Shown piece by piece: positions 11,120-22,385 of a DNA stretch of 64,000 nt. A program made the position numbers and the translations under genes. This DNA is from Prorocentrum cordatum (taxonomy: Eukaryota > Sar > Dinophyceae > Prorocentrales > Prorocentraceae). Numbering within the stretch: the first letter of the stretch is position 1; the number at the start of each line of letters is the position of its first letter. Location of the stretch: contig CAUYUJ010017849.1 of NCBI GenBank assembly GCA_963575745.1, positions 1-64,000 on the forward strand, read 5' to 3'. Under the pieces are notes generated by a model. It was not told the origin of the DNA, ran no database searches, and saw only the letters and a program-made list of their open reading frames with translations.

Positions 11120-11525
11120 TGACACCGCTTGGATCGTTCAACCGTCGTGTGGCCCATATACTGGCCCGCTCGTGGCCCAGGCTGTCCAGGTGCCACATGC
11201 GAAGCAATTGTAAGCTATGCGAAAGAATGCCACAAAGCAACTCACTGCCAAGCACCGCAACATAACACTCAACAATGCAATGTCAAATAATGTCGCCTTG
11301 GCTTTGGAAATACGCCGAAACCCGTGTTCGCCACGGACTTCTGGAGCATTCTGTTGCAAACCCGCGTTTCGGGTCAGTCTGGCGTATTTCGTAGGAAGAC
11401 GCCTTCTGGAAGACACACGACCATGCAACGACATGACGTTCGGGGTCCTTCGCGTGGCCACCACACGGGCTCCCTCGTGGCCCAAGTTGCCCGGTCGCGC
11501 AATGCAAGGCATTTGAAAGCAACGC
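11120..11525. repeat. Diverged direct repeat, spacing about 302 bp
   Basis: Segments around 11169 and 11471 share CTCGTGGCCCA, a preceding CGTGTGGCC-like word and a following GCAA-rich tail. Minus-strand translations share LGHE-A--ATRR. No gene is recognised in 10.45-11.6 kb; 10.55-10.6 kb is CTC-rich. Confidence 0.4.
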
Positions 11526-11609
11526 CTTATCGTTCCACATCGTTCCTCTCATTCATCTTCGCTCTCGCCTGGCGTTGCTAACCATCCCCCGTCTGCCTCA
11601 GTTTCTTTT

Positions 11610-12335
11610 GCGGAGGCTCCTCGTTGGAGGACCTCTTGGGGGCTTCACGAACGCCTCTCAAGGGCTTTGGGAACCTCTGGAGGCCTCCTGGCCGCCTTTC
11701 TGAGCCGTCTTGGGGATCCTTTTGAGGCCCGTTTAGGCCGTCTTGGGTCCCTTTTGGGCCGTGCTTGGGCCTTCTTGGGGAATTTGGACCCTTTACGGGC
11801 TCTCTGGGGGCCATCTTGGGCCCTCCTTGGGGATCTGCCGTGGCCCTCGTGGGTCTCTCGTGGGCGCCTTTGGGGGCCTCGTGAGCTTCATTTGGGCTGT
11901 CTTGGGGCAGTCTTGGGGCCCTCTTGAGCTGTCTTGACAGCCTCTCGAGGGCCTCTTGGGCCGTCTTTGGGCAATCTCGGAGGCCTCTTGGGCCGTCGTG
12001 AGGGCTGCTACGACACACAAAGCGTATATTCTGAAAATGTTGGTTTCCCCAGAAAGGAATGGGACGATCTTTACCTCCTGGGGGCCCTCCTGAAAGCCTG
12101 TGGAAGGGTCTTGGGGGCCCCTTGTGCCGTCTTGGGGGTCTCGCAGGCCGTCTTGAGGCCGTCTTGCGCTTTCGTGGGGCTCTCCTGCGCCTCTTCGACC
12201 ACTTCTCTGAGCGCTTTCGGTCTGCTAGGCACGGCCCTGCTAGGCGCCCTGAGAAGCGCGCCAGGGCTGGGGGACCTCTTCCAAAGGCGTCCTGGGGGCC
12301 CCAAAGCCCCGGATCCTGGGGGCCATTTTTTGTTT
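11610..12335 (-). repeat. Helically phased TCTTGGG repeat block
   Basis: Two sub-blocks (11610-12005 and 12065-12335). Hand counting of the last T before each G run from 11882 to 11999 gives steps 11,10,11,11,10,11,11,10,11,11,10, mean 10.6. This is a strict 32-base triple step over this stretch. Reading frames here are repeat products. Confidence 0.8.
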
Positions 12336-12339
12336 TTGT

Positions 12340-14119
12340 TTTGTTCTTCGGGGGGGGCGGAATTTTCCGCCCTCCCAGCTTGTAACAACATAGGAATAGT
12401 AATATATTGTGACGGGCACCGCAATTCCCCCAAAGGAGCAATGACATGGCACATCACACGCGCGCTGCCCAACAATCGAGTGCACCTCGTGTGCCTAGGT
12501 GGAACAATTTTCTGAACGACGCTGGCACGCCTTGATTCCATATATTGTTCTGTGATAAGAAGATGCCAGTCCTTCTCTGTTAGCGGGCGCATAGGCAAAG
12601 ACACGCGTGGACGCTACTACGCTGAGGCAGGAGATCCAACGCCGCCTCGTCGTGGAAACGGATGTCGCCCCTGAGCTTAAAAAGCGGGGCGCGTCAGTAC
12701 TGTCGGTGGCACTCACAAGGACAACGACAACATCTTCCATTAGGCAAGTCGGAAGACGCTTGACCTGAGGACGCTTGGAGCCACGCCGAGGCAACTCGAA
12801 TTCAATGACGTGCTCTGGATATCACTGCCTGCACATCCGATACTGCCCGCCAGAATCACGCTGTGCAAGCGAGAGAAGCCGCTACTTGAATACCGTCCGC
12901 GTCCTGAGTCCTGGATTCGTGCTGGGCCAGCTCGGCTTCAATCGTCGCTCCCTGCAAGGTGCACGAAGGTCTATTACGCTGACATGAACTACGGCAAGGG
13001 CACCACTCGCCGCGAAGCTAATTGGGTGGACCAGTGCCGATGGCGTCGACGGTGAGGGCCGCTCTGGGAAAGCCTGGTGTAGAGGAGCAACCCAGACACC
13101 GAATAACTTGTCTCATAGACATGCCAGTCGTGCTGTAAACGCCTGGGGTGACGTATGAAATGACTAACTTGTGTAAGCATGGAAAGTCTCTTTCCTCCAT
13201 TACATTCGTCTCCCGCCTGACCAAATTGACCGTGCGGCTCGTCATCATACATTGCGTCATCCGTGGTCGGCGCTTTAAAGATGGGGCCCTCAGACATGGG
13301 GCCCTAGGGCGAGGAGCCTTTGAAACATGCTCATGTGGCCAGGAAGCCCTTTCCTATCCTTAGGGCCCTATCCCTCAGGGCTCCATCTTGGAAACTTCGA
13401 TATGGGCCAAATGCACACCTCCGAAAGATCATCGCCCCATCTTTCTCGATCGCCAGTGTAGTCAAGGACTGTGGTCACATCGGACCATCTGCGCCTCCGC
13501 GCCAGGGTGCGGACGCAACGGTTGAGGTTATGAGGCGTTGCCAGCTACAGACAAATCTTCTAAACAAAGCTGCGCGACGCCTGGCCAACGCTATTGACGC
13601 TTAATACCTTGCGAGAAAAGCGAACAATATTAATCCTCTGTGTTTACCGATGGGGTTCGCGATGGCATTGGACAGCAATTTTTCCTCACCGGAAACGCCA
13701 CTACGTACGGAGCAAGCGCTGGAGACGTCCCGCGCCGTCGCGAGGAACGCGGTCTGGGGCAGGCGATGGGAAGGACCTTGACGCTATCGAGCGGGAATTG
13801 GAGGATCGGATCTTGGTCAGCTGTTGAGGCTCGAACGTCGCCAAAGCCTTCGCCGGGAACAGGGGCGCCTCACCGAAGAGATCGAGTGCGCCTGGACCGG
13901 TCGCATACACGCGTGAGCCATATCCTTTCCTCGCAGCATCGGCCACCGTGCCGCCAGGAACTGGGTGAAATGTCCTCAGGTCCCTTCGAGTCGTCTGCTT
14001 GGAGGATGGTGCGTACTTTATGCGAGGCCCAGGTCCTTGACTCCCAGAGTTACTGGGCACCTCTTAGCGATCTCGGGGCTTGGGTCTTGGCTTTTCCTAC
14101 GGCCTCGGGAGCGTGACTT
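12340..14119. other. Anonymous sequence with short protein-like scraps
   Basis: No complete gene is seen. Plus-strand scraps that look protein-like include LLRLERRQSLRREQGRLTEE near 13820-13910 and NLLNKAARRLANAIDA ending in a stop at 13604. The minus strand at 13018-13200 contains CLHKLVISYVTPGVYSTTGM. Frames do not join and the families are not recognised. Confidence 0.3.
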
Positions 14120-14129
14120 GGAATCCGCG

Positions 14130-14450
14130 CTCCCAATGTTGCCTAAAAGGGCTCCGCAAAGCCACCCTGGAGCCCCGGGCGCCTGCGGCGCCATCTTGAA
14201 CGCCCTGGCGGCTGGCCCAAGAAGCCCAAGTCATGGAACGCCATGTGCTCTCCTTATACAAATTCGTGACTTTCGGTCTACACAAACCGTCCAAGACGGC
14301 CTGAGGGCGCCGAAATCGCACTCAGAAGGTCCCGAGGCCCCCAAGATGGCCCAACCACCGCCCAAGACGGCCCCAAGAGGGGGAATCCCAGCCGACTCTT
14401 GAAGTCCTCCTCCCCAAGATGGTCCTTAAGACCGCCCGCAGGCCCCCGAA
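14130..14450 (+). repeat. Phased CCAAGA repeat block
   Basis: Contains CCCAAGATGGCCC and CCAAGACGGCCCCAAGAGG words. A related block lies at 14950-15035. Confidence 0.5.
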
Positions 14451-14743
14451 ATGACTAAGACCCTTCCGAGGAACCCCCCACGAGCCACCCACAAGCCCCC
14501 CATGAGCCCTCCCAGGAGACCCCAACACCCCTCTGGTCCACGATCCAAAGTCAGCAGCGGGATGGGCCAAGAACCACTGGATCCGCCGCTCCGTTTTGCC
14601 AGTGTGCATGCTTGGCTCGCCAAGACTTGCAACACTTTCTGGCCCTTCCAATAGGTCCCAGGTGAATCTCGTTCTATCCAGCGGGCCACCCAGATCACAT
14701 ACAAATTCAAGGCAACTCTCCTCCAAGATGGCCTCCGAGACGG

Positions 14744-14931
14744 CAGGAGGAGGAGGAGAAGGAGAAGGAGGAGGAAGAGGGGAGGAGAAGGAGGAGGAAG
14801 AGGGGAGGAGGAGGAGGAGGAGGAGGAGGAGTAGGAGGAGGAGGAGGAGGAGGAAGAGGAGGAGGCGGAGGAGGAGGAGGAGGAGGAGGAGGAGGAGGAG
14901 GAGGAGGAGGAGGAGGAGGAGGGGGAGGAGT
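14744..14931 (+). repeat. GAG/GGA triplet tract
   Basis: A purine tract of nearly pure GGA units with few interruptions. Confidence 0.9.
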
Positions 14932-15074
14932 CGCCCTCGAGGCCTCCTAGGCTGCCCAAACGGTCCCCGCAAACGCCAGACGGCCCGAGAGCGCCTTGAG
15001 CAGGCCCAGAAGAGCTCCAAGATGGCCCGAGAGAGCACCGCGAACGCCCCACATGGTCAGAACAAAACCTTGGC

Positions 15075-15235
15075 GGCGCGCACAGGGGGGTAGGGAGAGG
15101 GGGGAAGGCTTCTTAGAAGGAGGCTGCTTCTTAGAAGGCGCCGGCCTTACATCTACAAGCAAGGCCTGCCGCTTCTATGAAGCAGGGGTGCTTCTAAGAA
15201 GCGTTCCCCCCATCCCCCTACCCCCCTCTGCGCTT
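15075..15235. mobile_element. MITE-like element family C, copy 2
   Basis: About 161 bp, with the same inverted ends as copy 1 (CAGGGGGGTAGGGAGAGGGG at the left) and the same internal CTTCTTAGAAGGAGGCTGC. Copies 1 and 2 differ mostly in the centre and by small indels. Confidence 0.75.
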
Positions 15236-15239
15236 TGCC

Positions 15240-16915
15240 GAAAACCGCACGAGAGCCAGGGCTCCTCCCCACCGTCTGTTCCCCCCAATGGTTTCTGCAA
15301 GCGCTGGGGCAACCCACCAGTCCACGAGCATGGCCGCACCTTCGCTGGACACCTCATCGCGCAGGCGCTCTTCGGAGGCAAGAGGCGGCTGTGATTCCCC
15401 GTAGGCGCCTTCGGTGCAAATCTGTCGACGTGTGCCCAGAGGCGGGGCTCGCGCATGCCACGTGGCATTATGCACTCAGGCAAGACTGGACAGGTGCACG
15501 GGTCTCGCTGAACGTGAGGGTGGCATGCAACACACAGAACCCCCAAAACCGATGCTTGCGCCGGCTTGCGCCATGCCCCATGTTCTGACCGCTCCCCACA
15601 TACGGATGAGGACTGGCAGCTCGCCGAGGCTGGTCTCGTACAAGCGCTGCCCGGCTGAGCTATAGCCAGTCTGCTTATCTTTGGAATGGTTCCTGTTTCA
15701 AGCTCGACTGAATGATGGCGTTATTTGGGGAATTCCCGACGCGCAAGTGTCCATGGGGCAAATGCTGAGTCGGCTTGCACGCGTTCGCCGTCCAGTGGCC
15801 GCACCGAGAGAGTGGATTCACAGCTGCTGGGGCAGCTCTCCGGAAAAAGGATCAGGCCAAGACCTGCGGGGGAACGAACTGTGCATGCTTCGCCGATCGG
15901 GCAGCAAGCGCAACATGCAAGTCAACCACATGTGCCAAGGACTGAGTCCGATCACGACTTTGTTCCCCGCCGGCGTAGAGAAGCCGAAATGACGACGGCC
16001 ACGACAAACAGCTGATGATCCCGCCAACAGGTCCTTCGCTCTCCGCCTGGCCCGAATCATCTCCAGAACGGATTCGCCTCTGGTTCCTGGGCTGAACTCG
16101 ACAGCGCCGTCCACATCCGCCAGCAGTGCTGGGCATGTCCTCGAGCCCCTTGGGGTCCTCTTTGTGGAATATTGCCATTGCTATGACATGGGAAGAAATG
16201 CCCTGACAATGAAGTCGGTCGAAGGAGATGGTCGGAGGGTTGTGGCCAGCAACCTGGTTGGGATCCGAGCAGCTAGCTAGCTAGCTCTTCCCATTGGAGA
16301 TCGTACCTTGTGGTGGGGTGGCTCGAACTTGCCTGCATTCCTTGGCGCTTCGGGGTGCCCTTGAATTGTCTTTGGTCAAATGGGTAGAAAACGCCCCTAC
16401 ACTGTTTACGAAGCGCTGTGCGCTGAACCTCCTGTGGGCTGACAGGGTAAACCCTGCGTGATGTGCGGCGTCATTGCGGCTCTCTTGGCTTTGGGGGTTC
16501 CCCAGAGGTTTACAGACCCACTTACTTGTAACTCAGGGTAGGGTCGTTTTTATCCCTTGATTTGGAGCCCTCGAGAGCGTGGCTGAAGCCTCGCCCTCCA
16601 ACGTGCCGCACGATGCTCTCCGCCAGGCCCGCGCCGCCGCTCTCTCTTCGAGGCCTCTTCTGGCCTGTCTTGGAGGCCCGGGGCGGCCCCCCGGCATGCT
16701 GGCGCAGTGAGCAGCTTGAGATGTTGGTGTGGTCTTCACGCTTTCATGGGGAAACCAAAAGTAGGGAGCCCACAAAGGACGTACGCGCCCAGCTATGTAC
16801 ATGAACACGGCCCCTCGACCCGCGAGACCGGCCGCGTGACTCGAACATTCGCGCAATGCGAACTCTCGAAACCAGCGTGGATTCATGTACGTGTACGTCC
16901 TTCTTTCGCTCCCGA
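15240..16915. other. Anonymous sequence with an open stretch
   Basis: A plus-strand frame is open from about 16020 to a TAG at about 16270 and contains GVLFVEYCHCYDMGRNALTM, which looks protein-like, but no start or family is recognised. A tRNA-like word at 15630-15670 was rejected. GCTAGCTAGCTAGC-like repeats lie near 16270. Confidence 0.3.
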
Positions 16916-16919
16916 AAAA

Positions 16920-17060
16920 AGTACCGATACCGCTACTCCCCGGACCTCTCCCGGGGTGCGTTCTGACCAGAATTTCGAGGCGAGTCCAGCGGTGGCGACG
17001 ATGGCCTCTCAGGAGGGCCCAGAACGAGGAAAACGGGCGAAGGGCAGAGGTACGGGTGCG
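16920..17060 (+). repeat. Dispersed repeat family G, copy 1
   Basis: Closely similar to 61648-61785. Shared words include GTACCGATACC, CTCCCCGGACCTC, TTTCGAGGCGA and GGTGGCGACGA. The order and spacing are the same, which suggests a retroelement or transposon end. Confidence 0.65.
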
Positions 17061-17144
17061 TTTTTCCTCCTCTGATTTCAGGTTTTCGGCCACGAGGCTT
17101 CAGAGATCGCCGCAGGGCGGCCTGCCCGAGCTGACGCACGGAGA

Positions 17145-17325
17145 CCTCCGCCGCGCCAAAGCTGCCCCCGAGACCGCCGGCGGGCCCCCGCAGATCACCT
17201 GGGCTCCCCCGGGGGGCTCCGAGGAAGCTTCCCAGGAAGCGGCCTCCAAGAGGCCCCGAGAGGTCCCCCGACGGCCTCCGAGAGGCCCCTGAACGGCCTC
17301 CCGAGATACCTCATGAAGCACCTGC
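17145..17325 (+). repeat. Phased GAGGCCTCC-type repeat block
   Basis: GC-rich units similar to the CCAAGA blocks, with GAGAGG more common than AAGAGG. The phase is weaker. Confidence 0.4.
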
Positions 17326-17499
17326 GAGGCCTCTGGTCCACGACCCTGGGTATGAGCTGAGCACCACAGCCCACGTCTGGCAACCCGCGTCACTGTAACA
17401 CCGCCGTCAGCTTGGAAGCTCTGGAAGAACTCTTCTCGGTGCGCAGTCACAAGGGCGGGGCGATGCAGAACCGACTCGCAGTAAAGCTGTAAGGGGCAA

Positions 17500-17760
17500 C
17501 CAAAGCCGACTCCACCGCCACCAACGCGACGAGCCAAGGGATATCCTTCGTGACCTTCCGCAGTTCGGCAGCGAACATCAACCGGCTGAGGTCCGTCACA
17601 ATGCCGCCCAAGCGATTGCCGCGCGGTAGCTGCTATGGCTTTCCGGCCGCTAAATACCGCGCACTGGGTCTTCTTAACGTTCACGTGAAAAGTTCGGATG
17701 AATGAAACGCGGCACCAGGGTCGCGAGCGGGCCACCGCCAACGAGGAGGTCCACCGTGCT
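17500..17760 (-). pseudogene. Possible reverse transcriptase scrap
   Basis: On the minus strand a segment with VDLLVGGGPLATLVPR is followed, in another frame, by RTFHVNVKKTQCAVFSGRKA. This order resembles the DD-containing motif C of reverse transcriptases and the downstream VNxKKT-type motif, but one aspartate appears to be missing and a frameshift separates the two. The flanks give no other retroelement motif. Identification is tentative. Confidence 0.25.
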
Positions 17761-17769
17761 TGTCTGAGC

Positions 17770-20330
17770 TGGACATTGGAGATCTCTCGAGCGGGAAACC
17801 AACAATCGAGGGGACCACGCCATCAGGGTGGCTGACCTCGCACAGCAAGTGGATGACTTCAGTCGATGGTGCAGGTGGAGGACTTCATTCGATGGAGGGC
17901 TTCATTCGAGCACAACCAACCGCGAACAGCAGGTGCGGGTGTCTTCAAAATGAGTCCTGCTATCCAACTCTGACCTCATGCCGCTCTCAATGGCAATTCC
18001 GCGGCAAAAGCGGAACGCCGTCTCCAAGCTGCTGGCCGAGGGCTCTACTCCATGGAGGGCTCCTTGAAACTCCCGCTCTGGAGGTGGGTTCGACCCAGAA
18101 CAATACCACTTGCTCAAAACGCTTCACCAGCTGGAATAAGCGCATGCAATTGTCACATCTACGAAGCTCGCGGTGCCTCTACTCCATTACCTTCGCTCAT
18201 GTTTCGCTGCGTGGTCGAAGTGCCACAGAAAAAACAACGGATGCACGAGTGCATGGGCGCCTGCCAAAGTGCAAACTGAGCCTCTGACGGCTAGCTTGCA
18301 CACAGTCAGAACAACTGGCCCGCCGTCTCAACCTACACCAAACTTACGCATCACGTCGGTCCGACCATAGCCATTACCTGCGCGCGACATGCAGCGTTCT
18401 TGACGCTGGGAACAGGGGGATGGCACACTGAAGGCAGATCGGTCCAAGCATCTTGTCTGTGAGCGTAATTACGCATTACGGCGGCATTTCGTGGAAACCT
18501 GCGAAGTCCTTGATAACGCCCCAGTCCCGAGCCACCTCGTCGAGATCACAAGGGGCCTGTGTGATGAGGAGAACCCCCTGCCCGCGGCCGCTTCCTCCCC
18601 TCCCTGCTTCCGCTCTTGCTGCCGGACCATTCGGGATGCCGTTTCCTGGCTTGCCCGAGTGCGCGTGCGGACTGCCTCTGCCGCGCTGCGACGTAACAAA
18701 TGTGATGAGGAAACCATGGCTTAATTAACATAACAAATTGGACTGCGCCCAGACAGAAAACATGACATTGACCCTGACTTCAGATGGAGGTGTGATCAGG
18801 TTTCGGAAATAGGTAATGACATGTTCGGTATGGTTTCGCACCCGCAAAGCTCTTCCAACCTCTTGCCAACACATGTCGCGCCTGTCTGCATTGGGCGTAT
18901 GCTGAGCCGGATAAAAAAAAACACAGAGTCTGGTATTTTTTGCAGAGTCTGTGTGCACATCTGGGACATGCTCTTATCACGGGTCTTGTACTTCATGGTG
19001 AGCGGCAACAGTTGTGGATCCTTTGCCCATCCCCCGCATGATCACTGTCACACACTCCGTGCCCCGACATTGCTGCTGACCAGCTGGAGATCTACAGTCA
19101 CCTCCCAATACGTCGACCGACTGCAACGCACTGGCCCCGTTATCGAAGCTTTCACATCATGGCCGAAGAGCGCTCGCCGTTCTTCTCGGGCGCCCCATCT
19201 GCACTTAAAGCCGATAACTAACATCGGTCTGCAGCACGACCTGCTGCACGTGCGAAGTCGAAGGCGTCGAGATCGGAGACGGGTGCGCGCTGACGAAGGC
19301 GGGCCAGGACTACGACGCCAGGTAAAATGACATGACCACTTAGAAGAGAGGCGGGCGGAGGCGAACCTCACGCAACACATTCGCGTTTTCGGGGCCATCG
19401 TCTTGGATGGTATGCAGAACTTCCTCGAATACCCCCAGATATCGTTCAAGAAGGCGTGGAAGGAGTTTGCGTGATCAAATCCTTGACGAAGATTGGTGAT
19501 GTGGTGCTCTACTCTCGGTGGCGGCAGAACAAAGCGCAAGAGCAAGAGAAATCCAAATGGCATACGATCATGGAGTTCGACTGGAACTACGTGTTCGCCC
19601 GTCAGCTCTAACACTTGGCGGCGGCCTTCTTGAGGAAAGTGCGCGCGCTGAGGCGCATTGCCCCCGCACCCACAGGCAGGCTTGATAGGCTCAAGTAGAA
19701 GTGCTGCCATCGCGGTCTGCAGCCGCAGAAACGAAGCGGCGCCCACTCCGCCTGTGCTTGTACGGTAGAAGCACAGGCGGAGAAGTTCTACCCTTCCTCC
19801 TTCACATTCTCTTGCAGAAAACAACAGCTGCGGCCATGGTCAAAGTAGTAACGTAAATGATCGTAATCGGGACTTCGACAACAAAATGAACGGTTCAGAA
19901 ATTTAGCGCGGCACGGGCAACATCGCGCAGGCCCCTCCAGCTCCACTGTGCTCCTCCCGCGCTTTCAGCGGAGCAAGAGCCAGGCCCGACTCCCAAGGGA
20001 AGCCCGAACGGAGAAGTGAAGTATCGGTGAACGTGCGTAAATCAAGACCCGTTCACGGAGTCACCTCCCCTGGAGAATAGGCGCACGGTCAGCGGTTCAC
20101 GAATCGGCCTACAGACACTGTGTACACCAACATATCTGCTCGCTTCCCTGGTTGCCTCCTTCCCTTGTTGCTTCCACGCCCATGGCAACTTGCTCGCAAG
20201 TCCGGCGCAGACGCGTGTGCTTGGCTGTCTGGCGCAACGGGGCGACTGCAACCTTTGCTGATGAACCCCGTCACTCGAGAATCGCCCGATGCTTCGTCGC
20301 CATGCGTATGTTTTTGACGCCTCAGCACTG
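17770..20330. other. Anonymous sequence with a possible exon
   Basis: No complete gene is recognised. An 87-base exon-like segment at 19235-19321 (plus) is flanked by CTGCAG and GTAAAAT and reads CEVEGVEIGDGCALTKAGQD in one frame. Further plus-strand protein-like text (RWRQNKAQEQEKSKWHTIME) lies near 19540-19600. A 35-base word at 18664-18698 recurs at 60833-60867. Confidence 0.3.
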
Positions 20331-20336
20331 GTGGTC

Positions 20337-20890
20337 CGGTTCCTCGTCCTCTTCCTCCTCCCCCTCCTACCTCGCCTCCTCCCTCTCCCTCTCCATCTTC
20401 TCTTCCTACTGCTGATACTCCTTCTCCTCCCTCCCCCCCCATCCCTCCTTGAAGGGGCCCTGGGACACACAAATAAATACTCACAAATAACAGGATTCCC
20501 CATATTCTCCTATACTTTCTGGGTTTTTGTCTTCCCCCCCCACTTCCCATATCTTCCCATATTATCCTGGATATCGACGATTAATTGTGTATGTGCGTTT
20601 TTTCCCCTCCTGAATCCTCCCCCCCCCCTATACCTTCCCACTCCCCGCCTCCTCACCGCTCCACGTCGAGGCCCTCCCCAAAGAGGCCACACCCGACGTG
20701 GTCGCCAGGAGTCCGTCCGCGCGCAGGCCGCTTGTCAGGCAGCACGCGTGCGCAGAAGGAAGCGAGGGAGGCAGGGCGAGGAAGGGGAGCCCCTCGTCTC
20801 TATCTTCCTCTCTCTCTCTCTCCTGTTGTTTCGGCTGCTGCTGCTGCTGCTCCTCCTCCTTCTCCTCCTCCTCCTCCTCCTCCTCCTCCC
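20337..20890 (+). repeat. Pyrimidine-rich CTC tracts
   Basis: CTC/CCT-rich sequence at 20337-20440 and 20845-20890, with a CT run near 20810 and a CTG run near 20835. Confidence 0.8.
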
Positions 20891-21116
20891 ACGAACGAGA
20901 AGGTTGAGGTTCTCTAAGGCGGCATGCGGTGCGAAAAATGGATCGGCGCCTCGATTCTGGAACCGCTAGGGCGCGTGCGCCGCCGCAGGCATCCGGAATC
21001 GTGCGCGCACGGTGGCGCGCAGGGTTGATTCGCCACTTCCCGAGACGAAGGGGAACGAAGCAAGGAGGATGGGGATGAGGATGAGCTCGCATGTGGCTGC
21101 TCCTGCACGCGCCACC

Positions 21117-22301
21117 TCACAGGCCTTTGTTGGCGAACACTTTTGTCACTGGCTGACCCTTTGAGTCCTTCAGGTTGTGGAACTCTGGCTCCAAGCTCTT
21201 CGGATCGATCTCCATAGTCTGAGGCAGCAGGGCCAAAGCAATCGGGAGCATGCCGCCGAGGCAGGCCGTGATCAGCACGAGCTCGGATGCGGCCCCGAGG
21301 ACGCCCACCTTCAGAGCAGCAGGCAAGGCCTTCATGGCCAGTACTGGCAGCACCATGGGTGCGATCGGCAAGAAACAGGAGCGCGACACGACCGTCTGAA
21401 GCACGCTTTGCTGCCCAGCCTTTTTCGACAATCCCAGGTCCTTGCCCTCTGTGTCGACAACCGAGACGCCTTTACCGTTCCACTCCTCGAAGCGGGTAAA
21501 GGACACGTTCGCGCTGCCCGCTGAGATCACTGCCAAGTAGGGCACAAATGGGCCCGCCGCCTCAAGGGCAGGCACGGCTGCGATCAATTTTTTGGCACCC
21601 ATGGCAATGGAGCACGACGCTGTAACTGCTAACGCATACGAACCAAGCAACGCGCTCCAGTCGACAGTAGCACCAGACCGGTTGACATAATTGTTCATCA
21701 CGTTGTACGTCTGGTTGAGCCACTGTGTGAAGACGACCTGGCTGGGCGTTGAGGCCATCAACATGAGGGCGCACAATGGCACGTTCATGGGAATGAACGC
21801 CGACATCCGCCCCAACGGGAAGAGGACCTCCCCAGTGACGGGATGGATGCTCACCTCGACATTCTTCCGGTGAGCCCACATATCAGCATCCGAGAGACCG
21901 GCGGGCTTCGTGAGATCCTTCTTGAACGCCTCAATGATGTCTTGAGACTTCTGGAGGTCCGCTCTTGACAGGAAGAGCGGCTTCGGGTCGATGACGTCGA
22001 GCATGGCCATGAGGCGGCCGTAGAACGTCGACTGGTCAAACTTCGGCTGGCTCATCGTGAACGGCGGCACGCCCCCGGACGCGCTCTCAGCCAGCACCGT
22101 GTCCCTGCCGGGATGGGACAGGAGCACCCCAGCAGCACCTGCCGCGGCCGCAGCCCTGCATGCCAATTGCCAATTTTTCTGCGCACCCCCATCCGCCCGG
22201 GCAGACGGGACGACGAGCCCGACGCCAGGTCGCCCCGCCGTTCCAACTCGCCTGGCACCAACCGCACCGCCCCTGTACGCGGCAGCCCTGAAAGCCATCA
22301 T
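21117..22301 (-). CDS. Sideroflexin (mitochondrial inner-membrane carrier family)
   Basis: A 394-codon intronless reading frame starts at a double ATG and ends with TGA. Residues 83-394 match the sideroflexin (SFXN/Fsf1) layout. The start of the core has FDQSTFYGRLMAMLDVIDP, followed by HPVTGE at 153-158, QWLNQTYNVMNNYVNRSG at 193-210, a RFEEWNGKGVSVVD region at 270-283 and LEPEF near the end. Several hydrophobic segments (about 169-190, 216-246, 250-266, 313-333, 338-361) fit a multi-pass protein. Family members sit in the mitochondrial inner membrane and move small amino acids such as serine for one-carbon metabolism; the substrate here is not known. The first ~80 residues are an Ala/Gly/Arg-rich extension that could be a mitochondrial presequence. 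Usual length is about 320 residues, so the extension explains the excess. No introns plus a leader-like relic upstream suggest a retrocopied gene. The frame is intact. Confidence 0.95.
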   Translation of the reverse strand: MMAFRAAAYRGGAVGARRVGTAGRPGVGLVVPSARADGGAQKNWQLACRAAAAAGAAGVLLSHPGRDTVLAESASGGVPPFTMSQPKFDQSTFYGRLMAMLDVIDPKPLFLSRADLQKSQDIIEAFKKDLTKPAGLSDADMWAHRKNVEVSIHPVTGEVLFPLGRMSAFIPMNVPLCALMLMASTPSQVVFTQWLNQTYNVMNNYVNRSGATVDWSALLGSYALAVTASCSIAMGAKKLIAAVPALEAAGPFVPYLAVISAGSANVSFTRFEEWNGKGVSVVDTEGKDLGLSKKAGQQSVLQTVVSRSCFLPIAPMVLPVLAMKALPAALKVGVLGAASELVLITACLGGMLPIALALLPQTMEIDPKSLEPEFHNLKDSKGQPVTKVFANKGL

Positions 22302-22363
22302 GATGCTAGCCTTCTGGGAGGTCTGGGTGTCACAACCTGGGCAAGTGACTCAAAGCAGAATGC

Positions 22364-22385
22364 CCTGATCCAAAATGGCTATTAA
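22364..22385 (-). other. Diverged spliced-leader relic upstream of sideroflexin
   Basis: On the minus strand the sequence reads TAGCCATTTTGGATCA, matching 15 of 16 bases of the dinoflagellate leader segment TAGCCATTTTGGCTCA. It lies about 65 bases before the sideroflexin ATG. The outer four bases match poorly. Such relics arise when a trans-spliced mRNA is copied back into the genome. Confidence 0.6.

Noticed and set aside
14340-14355. CCAAGATGGC words as YY1-like binding sites
   Set aside because: The words belong to the phased repeat, and no such factor is established in this kind of organism.
15630-15675. tRNA-like word TAGCTCAGCCGGGCAGCG on the minus strand
   Set aside because: It resembles an A box, but no T-arm GTTCGANNC follows and the anticodon stem does not pair.
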